Origin: Novipirellula herctigrandis
Lineage (GTDB): Bacteria; Planctomycetota; Planctomycetia; Pirellulales; Pirellulaceae
DNA length: 64,000 nucleotides
Assembly: GCA_007859835.1 (NCBI GenBank)
Contig: SJPJ01000001.1
Location: 8,222,329 to 8,286,328 of the forward strand
Reading direction: 5' to 3'
Position 1 is the first letter of the stretch, and each line of letters begins with the position of its first letter. The position numbers were made by a program, and so were the translations under genes. Under the pieces are notes generated by a model. That model was not told where the DNA came from. It saw nothing but the letters and a program-made list of their open reading frames with translations, and made no database searches. Shown here piece by piece: positions 18,052-26,680 of the stretch.

Positions 18052-18756
18052 ATGAATCTGGCCCGTCTTTCGGTACCTGAGCAAATCCGCGAGGTCCTTT
18101 TGCAGCGAATAGGGTGCGGCGAAATCGCGCCCGGGGAACGCATCGTCGAAGGCAGATTGACAGAGGAATTTGCGGTCAGCGCTATCCCGGTGCGCGAGGC
18201 GATCCGCGCACTCGTCGCCATAGGAGTCCTCGATTCCGCCGCCCACAAAGGAGCCTGGGTCCGGGAAGTGTCGGCGACCGAGACCATCGAGGCGTTCCAG
18301 GTCCGCGCTGCTCTGGAGTCTCTTGCGGCGATGACGGCCGCGAACGCGCTGCGCGGAAATTGTGGCGAGCTTCGAAAGGTCTGCAAAGCGATTGTGGCGG
18401 CAGCCCGGCGACGCGATTTCGACGCCTATCAGCGTGAGAATCACGCGTTTCATCGCGCGATCGTACAAGCGTCGGAGAACGGTGTGCTGCTGCGTGTCTG
18501 GGAGTCTCTGGCCTTCGAGGTTCGCACCCGTTTCGCCTTGGAGTTTCTCAAGACTGTTGATTTTGTCGCTATCGCTCGTGAGCATGAGTCCATTGTCGAC
18601 GCCTTGGACGCCGGAGACGCGCAGCGGGCAAGTCAATCGCTCCATTCGCACTCAGGTCATTTGGTCGACTACCTGCGTACTGAAGCTGCCGAGCGAGAGC
18701 AACTCGCGGGCAAACCGACAACGAAGAAAACTACCTCATCGCCAAGTCGGGGCTGA
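18052..18756 (+). CDS. GntR-family regulator, FCD (FadR) subfamily
   Basis: The ATG at 18052 has GAGGAG 9 bases upstream; the 234-residue product is the usual FCD length. Residues 1-75 are the GntR winged helix, with GEIAPGERIVEGRLTEEF and the recognition region IPVREAIRALVAIGVLD. Residues 90-215 are the all-helical FCD ligand domain, with metal-site type residues in HAFHRAIVQASEN and HESIVDALDAGD. Such proteins respond to sugar acids or carboxylates. It heads the cluster of esterase, sulfatases, FAD protein and GH99-like protein on the same strand and is the likely local repressor. The C-terminus is basic and Ser/Thr-rich. Confidence 0.9.
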   Translation: MNLARLSVPEQIREVLLQRIGCGEIAPGERIVEGRLTEEFAVSAIPVREAIRALVAIGVLDSAAHKGAWVREVSATETIEAFQVRAALESLAAMTAANALRGNCGELRKVCKAIVAAARRRDFDAYQRENHAFHRAIVQASENGVLLRVWESLAFEVRTRFALEFLKTVDFVAIAREHESIVDALDAGDAQRASQSLHSHSGHLVDYLRTEAAEREQLAGKPTTKKTTSSPSRG

Positions 18757-18830
18757 CAAGCCAGTCAAGTTCAAGACCTACTGCAGCTATTTCGAATTAT
18801 GAAGCTTGTCGATTTAGTGACGCTGCAGAG

Positions 18831-18891
18831 GTGGGATAGGCTTCCAGCCTGTCATCGATTTGGCAATTGACAGGCTGGAAGCCTATCCCAC
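18831..18891. repeat. 24-bp perfect inverted repeat
   Basis: The arms 18831-18854 and 18868-18891 are perfect reverse complements, beginning GTGGGATAGGCTTCC, with a 13-base loop. The element lies between the regulator stop and the next gene. It could serve as a bidirectional terminator, but it lacks a T-run. Its perfect arms and self-contained form suggest a palindromic repeat element. Confidence 0.9.
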
Positions 18892-18910
18892 TTCAAATTC
18901 GACAGACCGT

Positions 18911-19067
18911 TGGCTCAAACCCCTGGATAAGGAAAAGATAATGCGTACGACATTGGTGTTGGCAATCGTGATGTTCTGCGCTGGTGCCCCTTTCGCATTC
19001 GCTCAGGAGTCGAAGCTCAGCGAGAAGCGAAAGGCCCAGCTCATCAAACGATTCCCTAAATCCGACG
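18911..19067 (+). repeat. Duplicated leader/signal-peptide segment, copy 1
   Basis: About 155 bases covering the ribosome site, start codon, signal peptide and the first half of an EF-hand resemble 26508-26680. Shared marks are GGCTC-AAACCC, GATAATGCGTA and TCAGGAGTCGAAGCTCAGCG. The two copies lead into unrelated enzymes. Boundaries are approximate. Confidence 0.65.
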
Positions 19068-20146
19068 CCAATAAGGATGGTGAGCTAGACGACACCGAGT
19101 TACGCGCCTTGCAAGCCGTCTTCCAAGCGAGGCGAAAAAATGCCAGTTCAGCGCCTGCTTCCAGTGGCAAGCCGCAAGCGAATACGATTGCCGACAAGTG
19201 GAAGACGGTCGGCTTGCAGCAGGCGAACACCATGGGCGGCGGTGAAGCGGCGATCCCGAACGGGGGGAAGTTCCGCGTGTTCGTATTGATGGGACAATCC
19301 AACATGCAGGGCGCCGGGCGGGCGAACGAGTTGCAGTCGCCCTACACGGAAAAGCACGATCGCATCCGAATCTGGGCCAACGGAAGATGGGAATACTTTG
19401 TGCCGACCCATCGATTTGGGCCGGGCGTTTCGTTCGCGCATCAGCTTGCCGCTTTCTGGCCAGAAGACACGATCGGCATCATCAAGGTTGCGAGCGGTGG
19501 AACCGGCATACGCGCCTTCGAGAAGAAATGGTCCTTTGAACGGGCGAATCTTACTTTCGATGGAAAGAAGGGATCGCTGTACAAAGACCTGATGAACGCG
19601 GTTGCCGAAGCAAAGCGAATTTCAAAGCCCGAGTTTTCGGGCTTTATCTGGAAACAGGCGGCCGCGGACGGAACGAAGAAGGTGCTCGCCGATGGGTACT
19701 ACGACACATTCAAGCTGCTCGTCTCGGACCTGCGCTCTGATCTGGGCACCCCAGACCTGCCGGTTTTTATACCGTCGTATTTGAATGACGAGGGACTGCT
19801 CAAAACGGCGATGGCCCAAATGAATGACGAGGAGTTGCGCAAAGTCAAGAATCCGGCGGGGACACCCTTGGTGAAAACGGATGATCTGCTCCGAGGCGTG
19901 TTGGCGCTCGTGAACGAGGCAAGTATTTCCGAAAGGAGAAAGGCTGCTGGCAAACGCCCTTACGTTATCCCTGTCATCGCGGCGCAGAACCGAGCGGGTC
20001 GCGACCTCCAGGGCGTGACCACGATTTATCCCGGCACGTTGCCCAAAGGAGCCGACGGAGTGCATTACAGCTCCGGCGGCTACATCACGCTCGGAAAGTT
20101 CACGGCTTCAGCAGTCGAAAAGTACGTCAGTGAACGAGAGAATTGA
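18941..20146 (+). CDS. Exported SGNH-type esterase (sialate O-acetylesterase-like, SASA) with EF-hand
   Basis: The start ATG at 18941 has AAGGA 7 bases upstream. The 401-residue product has a signal peptide ending FAFAQ, an EF-hand loop DANKDGELDDTE (~43-54) and a SASA-type esterase domain. The nucleophile block is VFVLMGQSNMQGAGR (~112) and the catalytic His is in DGVHYSSGGYITLG near the end. SASA enzymes remove acetyl groups from glycans, and the EF-hand probably binds calcium. It is the first structural gene after the GntR regulator and 70 bases upstream of a sulfatase, which fits removal of O-acetyl groups from a sulfated polysaccharide. Confidence 0.85.
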   Translation: MRTTLVLAIVMFCAGAPFAFAQESKLSEKRKAQLIKRFPKSDANKDGELDDTELRALQAVFQARRKNASSAPASSGKPQANTIADKWKTVGLQQANTMGGGEAAIPNGGKFRVFVLMGQSNMQGAGRANELQSPYTEKHDRIRIWANGRWEYFVPTHRFGPGVSFAHQLAAFWPEDTIGIIKVASGGTGIRAFEKKWSFERANLTFDGKKGSLYKDLMNAVAEAKRISKPEFSGFIWKQAAADGTKKVLADGYYDTFKLLVSDLRSDLGTPDLPVFIPSYLNDEGLLKTAMAQMNDEELRKVKNPAGTPLVKTDDLLRGVLALVNEASISERRKAAGKRPYVIPVIAAQNRAGRDLQGVTTIYPGTLPKGADGVHYSSGGYITLGKFTASAVEKYVSEREN

Positions 20147-20216
20147 TCACGGCATTCGATTCACGAAGTTGCTCCGAAACGAAACAAATGCAGACCATTG
20201 CGGATTGAGACGAAAC

Positions 20217-21803
20217 ATGAAGAAACTTGTGCGGCGGATGATACTGGCGATATGCCTCAGCACGTTGTTCCCGCTGATTTCGGTAGCGACGGTGTTTGGT
20301 GCTCAGCGGCCGAACATCATCTTCATCGTGACTGATGACCATGGTTACAACGACCTGGAAGCGACCGATCTGCGCGATGAAGTCAGCATGCCGAACGTGC
20401 ATCGACTGTCGACCGGCGGCGCGCTGATGACCCAGGCTTACTGCACCGCGCCGCAATGTGTGCCGTCGCGGGCGGGGATTGTCACGGGACGATATCAGCA
20501 GCGATTTCGCGTTGAAGCAAACAAGGAGGGGCCGCTTCCCACGACACAGAAATCCATTGCCTCGCGTTTGAAAGGATTGGGATACACGACCGGACACGTC
20601 GGGAAGTGGCATCTCGATATCAACAGGGGTACCAAGGGATGGATGGCAAAGAATGGCTACAAGAGTGAGGCGGACATTCCACCGTCGGTCGTGAACTCAT
20701 TCAAACCGCAAGGGTTTGGTTACGATGAATTTGCCGAGGGCACAGCAACTCGCGTCTGGTCCAACTTCGATGTCACAGGAAAAAGCTTCCCTGCCAGAGA
20801 GGTGAACTATCGCACTTATGAAGGCAATTCGCACAAAGAAAAGTACCGCATCCAGTTGCAGACCGATCTTGCTCTGGCTTTCATCAATCGGCACATGGTC
20901 GAACCGGATCCGTTTTTCCTGTACCTCGGATACTACGGTCCGCATGTTCCTTTGGATGCACCTACCTCGTTGACTGATCAGGTCCTTTCGCTCTCGAAAC
21001 TTCAGCAGAAGGGCTACGATCACTCCAGCGTGATGATCAAAAAGAGTGCCAACTATGGCAAAGACTACACCGAAGCCGAGGTTCGGCAGCAGGGTCTGGC
21101 TCTCCTGAAGGGCATCGATAACGGCGTCGGAGACATCTATCGGTTGCTGGAAGAAAAGGGCAAGTTGGAAAACACTCTGATCTTCTTCATGAGCGACAAC
21201 GGCGCCCCCTTGAGCGTCCGATCCTGGGACGGCTCCGTGAACGATCCCTGGCATGGGGCCAAAGGAATCATCTTCGAAGGAGGTTCCCGGATTCCCTACA
21301 TCGTCCACTGGAAAAGCGTTATCCCAAGTCAGGTGTTTGACAAGGGTGTCAATACACTGGATGCCGGCGCCACCGCGGTAGCTGTTGCCGGCGGCGACCC
21401 TGATTCGGACCCCATGCTCGACGGGGTGAACCTGCTCCCGCACCTCACCGGCAAGGATAAAGGCGTCCCGCATCGATATCTGTATCAGCGCTACATGAAC
21501 ACGGCGTCCATCATCGAAGGGAAACTCAAATACATGCGGCACGAGAACGGCGAGGAACTCCTGTTTGACGTCACTATGGAAAAGCCGGCAGCTTACAACC
21601 CCGACAAGGATTTTCATGAGGCGGTCAACTTGATTGAAGAAATGCCGGAGAAAGCCGCCGAGCTCAGGAAGGAATTAAAATCCTTTACAAAGACCCTGCC
21701 CGTTCCCCATTACTCTGGCGGATTCCATTCCAGTCTCTATGAATTCGCTGAAAGACAATGGGGATTGCGCGAGAACTCTCATCGTTCAAAAGCCGGAGAG
21801 TAA
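20217..21803 (+). CDS. Exported arylsulfatase-type sulfatase (CVPSR)
   Basis: The 528-residue product has a signal peptide (ILAICLSTLFPLISVATVFG), then the metal-binding start RPNIIFIVTDDHGYNDLE. The formylglycine motif is CVPSR with Cys81, in the context YCTAPQCVPSRAGIVTGR. HVGKWHLD and FFMSDNGAP provide further active-site residues of type I sulfatases. Activation needs a formylglycine-generating enzyme, which is not in this window. The gene follows the SASA esterase and precedes a second sulfatase by about 80 bases. The substrate is not determinable. The start at 20217 is chosen because the signal peptide begins there. Confidence 0.92.
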   Translation: MKKLVRRMILAICLSTLFPLISVATVFGAQRPNIIFIVTDDHGYNDLEATDLRDEVSMPNVHRLSTGGALMTQAYCTAPQCVPSRAGIVTGRYQQRFRVEANKEGPLPTTQKSIASRLKGLGYTTGHVGKWHLDINRGTKGWMAKNGYKSEADIPPSVVNSFKPQGFGYDEFAEGTATRVWSNFDVTGKSFPAREVNYRTYEGNSHKEKYRIQLQTDLALAFINRHMVEPDPFFLYLGYYGPHVPLDAPTSLTDQVLSLSKLQQKGYDHSSVMIKKSANYGKDYTEAEVRQQGLALLKGIDNGVGDIYRLLEEKGKLENTLIFFMSDNGAPLSVRSWDGSVNDPWHGAKGIIFEGGSRIPYIVHWKSVIPSQVFDKGVNTLDAGATAVAVAGGDPDSDPMLDGVNLLPHLTGKDKGVPHRYLYQRYMNTASIIEGKLKYMRHENGEELLFDVTMEKPAAYNPDKDFHEAVNLIEEMPEKAAELRKELKSFTKTLPVPHYSGGFHSSLYEFAERQWGLRENSHRSKAGE

Positions 21804-21885
21804 GCGATTCGATTCTTCGCCCCTCCGCCACTGTTTAGCTTCCAGAATGTATGTGTGCCCACTTTACTTTAGAAACACCAACCAG

Positions 21886-23577
21886 ATGAAACGTCCACCA
21901 ACAGTTACCGTAGTGATCTTGCTGATAGCCAGCATCACCTTCGCCAAAAAAACGTGTGGTGACGAATCGTCACCTTCTCGCCCCAACATTCTGTTCATCG
22001 TTTCCGACGATCATGGCTGGGGAGACTTGCCGTCGAACTGGGACAAAACCGAGGTGCAACTTCCGACGTTGGAAGCGCTGGCCTCGAAAGGTGTTCGGTT
22101 TCCGAATTACCATACCGTTCCGCTCTGTGGACCGTCGCGGGCCTGCATTTTTACCGGTCAGTTTTCGACGGAAAACGGAATGTGGCGCGGCCCGGGCCAG
22201 CAGTCGCTCGGATCACCGGGATATCGTGGTATCAAACGCGATGTGAAAATGCTGTCAGAACATCTCTCAGAAGCTGGCTACCAGACCGGAGCCTTCGGCA
22301 AATGGCATATGGGCGAGCACGATGGGGAAGTCCCGAATGACCGTGGGTTCGACGAATTCCGTGGGTTTCTGAAAGGAGCGCATCCTTATTGGATTACCGA
22401 GGCAAGATCAAAGTTTATGCACAATCGCGAGCCGGATCGCACCTCGAAAGGGCACGCGACCGAGCTGTTCACCGGGTGGGCCGAAAAGTTCATTCGAGAG
22501 AACGCTGCCAAGGATGACCCGTTCTTTTGTTACCTCGCCTACAACGCCGTGCACGGTCCGCTTCGCGTTGACAAGTCAAAGCCAGCCTCCGCACCCGAGG
22601 CTTGGGTAAATAAGGCCCTCGATCGTGGCGTCAGCTTCTTACGCAGCGACTATGTCGCGATTCTGGAACACATGGATCACAACATCGGCCGGCTGATCGA
22701 CCTGCTAGATGAACTAAACGTCGCCGAAAATACTCTCATCGTCTTCGTCAGTGACAACGGTGGCTGCACTATGGAAGAAAACGCCGCGGGTGGCAGATTC
22801 CCCGGCAACAATGGCCCGCTGACAGGAGGCAAGGCCACAACGTATCAGGGCGGGTTGAACGTGCCGCTGCTGATGAATTGGAAAGGTCGACTGCCGGCGG
22901 GCATGGTGTCAGGTGATCAGGTAATGCACTGCGACATCTTTGCCACCTTGTTGGACGCTGCCAGGATTCCCGTTCCACAAATGAACGGCAAGAACCCGGT
23001 TCGCGGCATGTCTCTGATGTCGCACATGCTTTCGGCTGGGAAGGAAACCATTCCAGAACGAACCATGATCTTTGAGCTGTGGGGCAACATCGGGCTGCGA
23101 AAGGGTGACCACAAACTATGGAGCCAAATCGGGAGGGAGCACTCCCCAAATTGGGCCGCCCTTGTCGCCGAATTGAGGCAAACTGATCTCGCCCTTTTCG
23201 ACCTTGGCAAAGACGTCGCCGAAAAGACGGATCTGCGAACCGAACTTCCTGACGTTTACACCTCACTCAAGACGGAACTCATCGACCATCTTTCCAATAT
23301 CAACACGGAGTATCCCGGCGGTGGAAGTCTGAAAGTTCTGAATAAAGAGAATTCCAAGCCCCCGAAGACGACTACCACTCCGACTACGAAACGCCGCTCG
23401 CAGGAACAATTTTTCAAGAGTCGGGATCGGGATGGTGACGGAGCGATCACGCTGGACGAATTCATTGGTAATCCAGAGGGGCGTAACGTGCCCGCCCTAA
23501 CCAAGCGATTCAAGAACATGGATTCCAACGGCGACGGCAAGCTGCACCTGGACGAATTGAACGAGCAAACAAAATGA
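21886..23577 (+). CDS. Exported sulfatase (CGPSR) with C-terminal EF-hand pair
   Basis: The 563-residue product has a signal peptide (VTVVILLIASITFA), the metal block RPNILFIVSDDHGWGDL, the formylglycine motif CGPSR at Cys81, FGKWHMGEH and FVSDNGGCTMEEN. The last ~75 residues after a Thr/Lys-rich linker hold two EF-hands, DRDGDGAITLDEF and DSNGDGKLHLDEL. EF-hand tails are common on planctomycete exported enzymes. It follows the previous sulfatase closely and is probably cotranscribed. It is likely a second, differently specific glycan sulfatase. Confidence 0.92.
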   Translation: MKRPPTVTVVILLIASITFAKKTCGDESSPSRPNILFIVSDDHGWGDLPSNWDKTEVQLPTLEALASKGVRFPNYHTVPLCGPSRACIFTGQFSTENGMWRGPGQQSLGSPGYRGIKRDVKMLSEHLSEAGYQTGAFGKWHMGEHDGEVPNDRGFDEFRGFLKGAHPYWITEARSKFMHNREPDRTSKGHATELFTGWAEKFIRENAAKDDPFFCYLAYNAVHGPLRVDKSKPASAPEAWVNKALDRGVSFLRSDYVAILEHMDHNIGRLIDLLDELNVAENTLIVFVSDNGGCTMEENAAGGRFPGNNGPLTGGKATTYQGGLNVPLLMNWKGRLPAGMVSGDQVMHCDIFATLLDAARIPVPQMNGKNPVRGMSLMSHMLSAGKETIPERTMIFELWGNIGLRKGDHKLWSQIGREHSPNWAALVAELRQTDLALFDLGKDVAEKTDLRTELPDVYTSLKTELIDHLSNINTEYPGGGSLKVLNKENSKPPKTTTTPTTKRRSQEQFFKSRDRDGDGAITLDEFIGNPEGRNVPALTKRFKNMDSNGDGKLHLDELNEQTK

Positions 23578-23763
23578 ACCAGCACTCCTCTCGGTCACCA
23601 TCACATCTTCGTAGCGAGCTCGGAGAGCATACGAACAGTGAAACAATCTCGCGGTAGAGGAGCTTACTCCTTCGCACGCCGAGGTGATCACGCGACTGAA
23701 AAGACACCTTCCGAAATCAAACGTTCCCCAGCGGGGCAATGAACCTAAGAAATAAAGTACTCC

Positions 23764-26388
23764 ATGATTTACAAACAATTGAAAATGCTCCCCGTTCTCG
23801 TGTTGCTCACAGCGACCATCGCTTCGGCCGCGGAGCCCGATCGCGCCGACGTCGTTGTCATCGGCGGTACGCCTGCGGGAGTCGCCGCGGCCATCGCCGC
23901 TGCCCGTGCCGATAAATCGGTGATCATTATCGAGCAGACACCTGGCCTCGGAGGAGTGTTATCTTCGGGCGTGCTGAGACTTGATGACAAGTATGTTGAA
24001 TCAAATAGCGGAGTGATGGAGGAATTTCGCCAACGCGTCAAAGCCTATCACCGCACAGAGATGGCAGATGATCCTTTGGTGCAGGCGCACATGAAACAAG
24101 ACCCGCGTAAAGTTTGGAATATCGCTGAGGGGCGAGCATGGGAACCGCATACGGCCGCTCGTGTTTATGCGGAAATGACCGCCGAGCATAAGAGCATCGC
24201 GACGCGCTATAACGAAGTGGCCGTGGATGTGCTGATGGAAGGCCAGCGGGTCACAGGGGTCGTCACGCGGGAACGTGACAATCAGGGAAACCTCGGCGCG
24301 CGGCATACCTATACCGGCAAAGTGATCATCGATGCCACTTATGAAGCCGACCTGGCGGAATATGCGGACATACCTTACCGCATCGGACGCGAAGCACGTT
24401 CCAAAGAAGAGCCTCACGCAGGCCACATCTACACAAACTATTTCCGCAGGGTGAAGGGAACACTGCCCGCCACGATCCTTCCTGAGAGCACCGGTGTAGC
24501 CGACCACAGGTCACAAGCATTCACCTACAGAATCACTGCCAAGGATTACGGCCGGCCCGACCATCCCTATCGCATGCAGGAACCGCCTCCCGGCTACGAC
24601 GCTGGCAAGTACAACTGGAACGCAACCAGCAAGCCGATCATCCCGAACGGAAAATTTGACCTGCTGGGCATCAACTGGGGAGGCGACCTGGTAGGACACG
24701 GCACTCGTTGGGTCCTGGCCGACTGGGAGGAACGCGCCAGAATCGAAAAGATCTACCGCAACCATGACCTTGGCTACCTCTACTACATTCAAACCAAAGG
24801 AGGCTCGCCCAACATCGGTCTTCCGGACGATGAATTCCAGGACAACGGCAACTTCCCGTATCGACTCTATGTTCGCCAGGGCCGACGCATCGAAGGACTC
24901 TACACCTTAACGGAAAGCGATCTGCACAAGGATCTTCGCGGAGACGGATTTCGCGGACCGCTGCTTCCGGATTCGGTTGCCATTGGAGTCTATGGAATCG
25001 ATGCACACCGTGTGCAAGGCCCCGACGGCCGAAACGAACCACCTTACGGAAAAGGCGCCGCGGAAGGCACGCTTCACCTGCATGATGCAACAGGGCCGTA
25101 CCAGATACCCTACGGCACGCTGGTGCCCACACAGCACAACGGCATTCTGTTTCCAGTGGGCATTTCCTGCACGCACGTTGCCATGTGCAGCGTGCGGATG
25201 GAGCCCGTTTGGTCGGCACTGGGACAGGCTGCGGGCGTCGCCGCCGCCTTGTCGATCGACAACAAGCAGGAACTCAAAGACGTCCCCGTTAAGCGAATCC
25301 AGGATGAACTTTTAAGACAGCGATGCATTCTAATTCTCTACACCGACCTCCCCGCAGACGCGCCCGCTTTCACAGCGGCGCAGAAGCTAAGTCTGCTCGG
25401 TGCCGTGGCCGGACCTGATATCGATGATTACAACACAGCCGCGAAGTCCAAAGGTTTGGGCTCGCTCGAATTGACAGCCTACCGCTTCCGCCCCAATGAA
25501 CCGGTCACCATGGGCGAGTTTTCACAAATGGCTGTGAACGGCCTTCAGGTTCCACTCAGTATTACCGCCTCACACTTCACCGACGTACCGCGCGGGCATC
25601 CCGCCTTCAAATACATCGAAACACTCTACGATTACTCGACGCAATCCAAATGGCCGTTCTTTGACTTTGAACCGAGCAAGGATTTTAGGACCGCCCTCGC
25701 TCATCCGGACGAGAAGCTAAGCGGTGCACAGGCAGTAAGAATCCTTTCCGGGCTGCTTAAGAAGAAAGTTCCCGCGCCTTCCAAGCCAGATGCAAACCTT
25801 ACGCGGGGTGAAGCGGCGCAGCTCGTGTATCAATATCGTGAACCAGGAGACTTGCCCGATTTGCCTGAAGCTCCGGCGGCGCGAGTCATCCCAAGCGTGG
25901 GCGAGGCCTCTACTACTGAGGCGGTCAATCCAAAGACGCTTCCAGGCATCGTCCTCGACGACGCGAATGCCAAACTGAAAGGCGACTGGTCGCACTCAAC
26001 CAGTTTCAAACCTCACATCGGGCACGGGTACATCTTCAGCGGAAAGAAAGACGACAGGACAAAAGGCGACGGCACAGCAACCGCAACGTTCACCTTCAAA
26101 GCGCCGAAAGCTGGACGTTACCAATTGCTCATGGCATATTCCTCTCACGAGACTCGCGCCAAGAACGTCCCCGTGACTGTGACGTCAGGAACTCACAGCA
26201 AAACCATCGCGGTTGATCAAACCGTCCCAAACCCATGCGGCAAACCTTTCCGCGCGATCGGCACGGTCGATCTCCAAGCGAACGTTGAAACCGTCGTTCA
26301 AATCACAAACGCAGATACGATTGGGTTTGTGATCCTTGACGCTCTGCAACTGCTGCCCATCAAGCAGGAGTCGAAATCGAATGAATAG
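23764..26388 (+). CDS. Exported FAD-dependent oxidoreductase (FAD_oxidored family) with C-terminal golvesin/xanthan-lyase-type domain
   Basis: The 874-residue product has a signal peptide (MLPVLVLLTATIASA), then the dinucleotide-binding motif DVVVIGGTPAGVAAAIAAAR with a following IIIEQTPGLGG, as in PF12831 proteins. VIIDATYEADLAEYADIPYR and HVAMCSVRMEPVWSALGQAAG are further family blocks. Residues ~550-700 form a helical region with an S-layer-like repeat feel. The last ~130 residues (GHGYIFSGKKDDR, AGRYQLLMAYSSH) resemble the golvesin or xanthan lyase CBM-like domain. It sits in the sulfatase cluster, so oxidation or binding of a sugar is a fair guess; substrate unknown. Confidence 0.85.
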   Translation: MIYKQLKMLPVLVLLTATIASAAEPDRADVVVIGGTPAGVAAAIAAARADKSVIIIEQTPGLGGVLSSGVLRLDDKYVESNSGVMEEFRQRVKAYHRTEMADDPLVQAHMKQDPRKVWNIAEGRAWEPHTAARVYAEMTAEHKSIATRYNEVAVDVLMEGQRVTGVVTRERDNQGNLGARHTYTGKVIIDATYEADLAEYADIPYRIGREARSKEEPHAGHIYTNYFRRVKGTLPATILPESTGVADHRSQAFTYRITAKDYGRPDHPYRMQEPPPGYDAGKYNWNATSKPIIPNGKFDLLGINWGGDLVGHGTRWVLADWEERARIEKIYRNHDLGYLYYIQTKGGSPNIGLPDDEFQDNGNFPYRLYVRQGRRIEGLYTLTESDLHKDLRGDGFRGPLLPDSVAIGVYGIDAHRVQGPDGRNEPPYGKGAAEGTLHLHDATGPYQIPYGTLVPTQHNGILFPVGISCTHVAMCSVRMEPVWSALGQAAGVAAALSIDNKQELKDVPVKRIQDELLRQRCILILYTDLPADAPAFTAAQKLSLLGAVAGPDIDDYNTAAKSKGLGSLELTAYRFRPNEPVTMGEFSQMAVNGLQVPLSITASHFTDVPRGHPAFKYIETLYDYSTQSKWPFFDFEPSKDFRTALAHPDEKLSGAQAVRILSGLLKKKVPAPSKPDANLTRGEAAQLVYQYREPGDLPDLPEAPAARVIPSVGEASTTEAVNPKTLPGIVLDDANAKLKGDWSHSTSFKPHIGHGYIFSGKKDDRTKGDGTATATFTFKAPKAGRYQLLMAYSSHETRAKNVPVTVTSGTHSKTIAVDQTVPNPCGKPFRAIGTVDLQANVETVVQITNADTIGFVILDALQLLPIKQESKSNE

Positions 26389-26527
26389 GCCCGGCACTTC
26401 ATTCGTAGTGATTATCGCGTTGTCGTTTCAGTTTGCTGCAACTGGCACTTCTGCCGAACAGTCTGACAAATCCAACGTTCTGATGATCTGTATCGACGAT
26501 CTCACTTTGGCTCGAAACCCTAAATAG
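26381..26527 (+). pseudogene. Sulfatase N-terminal remnant
   Basis: The ATG at 26381 overlaps the end of the FAD protein. The 48 codons encode a signal peptide (FVVIIALSFQFAATGTSA) and the first strand of a sulfatase, NVLMICIDDL. Similarity then stops abruptly and the frame ends. The break coincides with the start of the duplicated leader segment at about 26508, so that segment appears to have replaced the rest of the gene. Confidence 0.6.
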
Positions 26528-26680
26528 GGAAATGATAATGCGTAAGACCTTGATGTTGGTACTAGTGGTGTTCGCCGCTGGTGTCCCTTTGGCAGTCACT
26601 CAAGTGGCGACAGCTCAGGAGTCGAAGCTCAGCGAGAAGCAGACGGGCCAAGTCATCAAAAGATTCCCCAAGTCGGCGGA
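26508..26680 (+). repeat. Duplicated leader/signal-peptide segment, copy 2
   Basis: This copy resembles 18911-19067 from ahead of the ribosome site through the signal peptide to IKRFPKS. It ends inside the EF-hand, where copy 1 continues with DANKDGE. An insertion of about six codons lies near the signal cleavage site. Boundaries are approximate. Confidence 0.65.
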
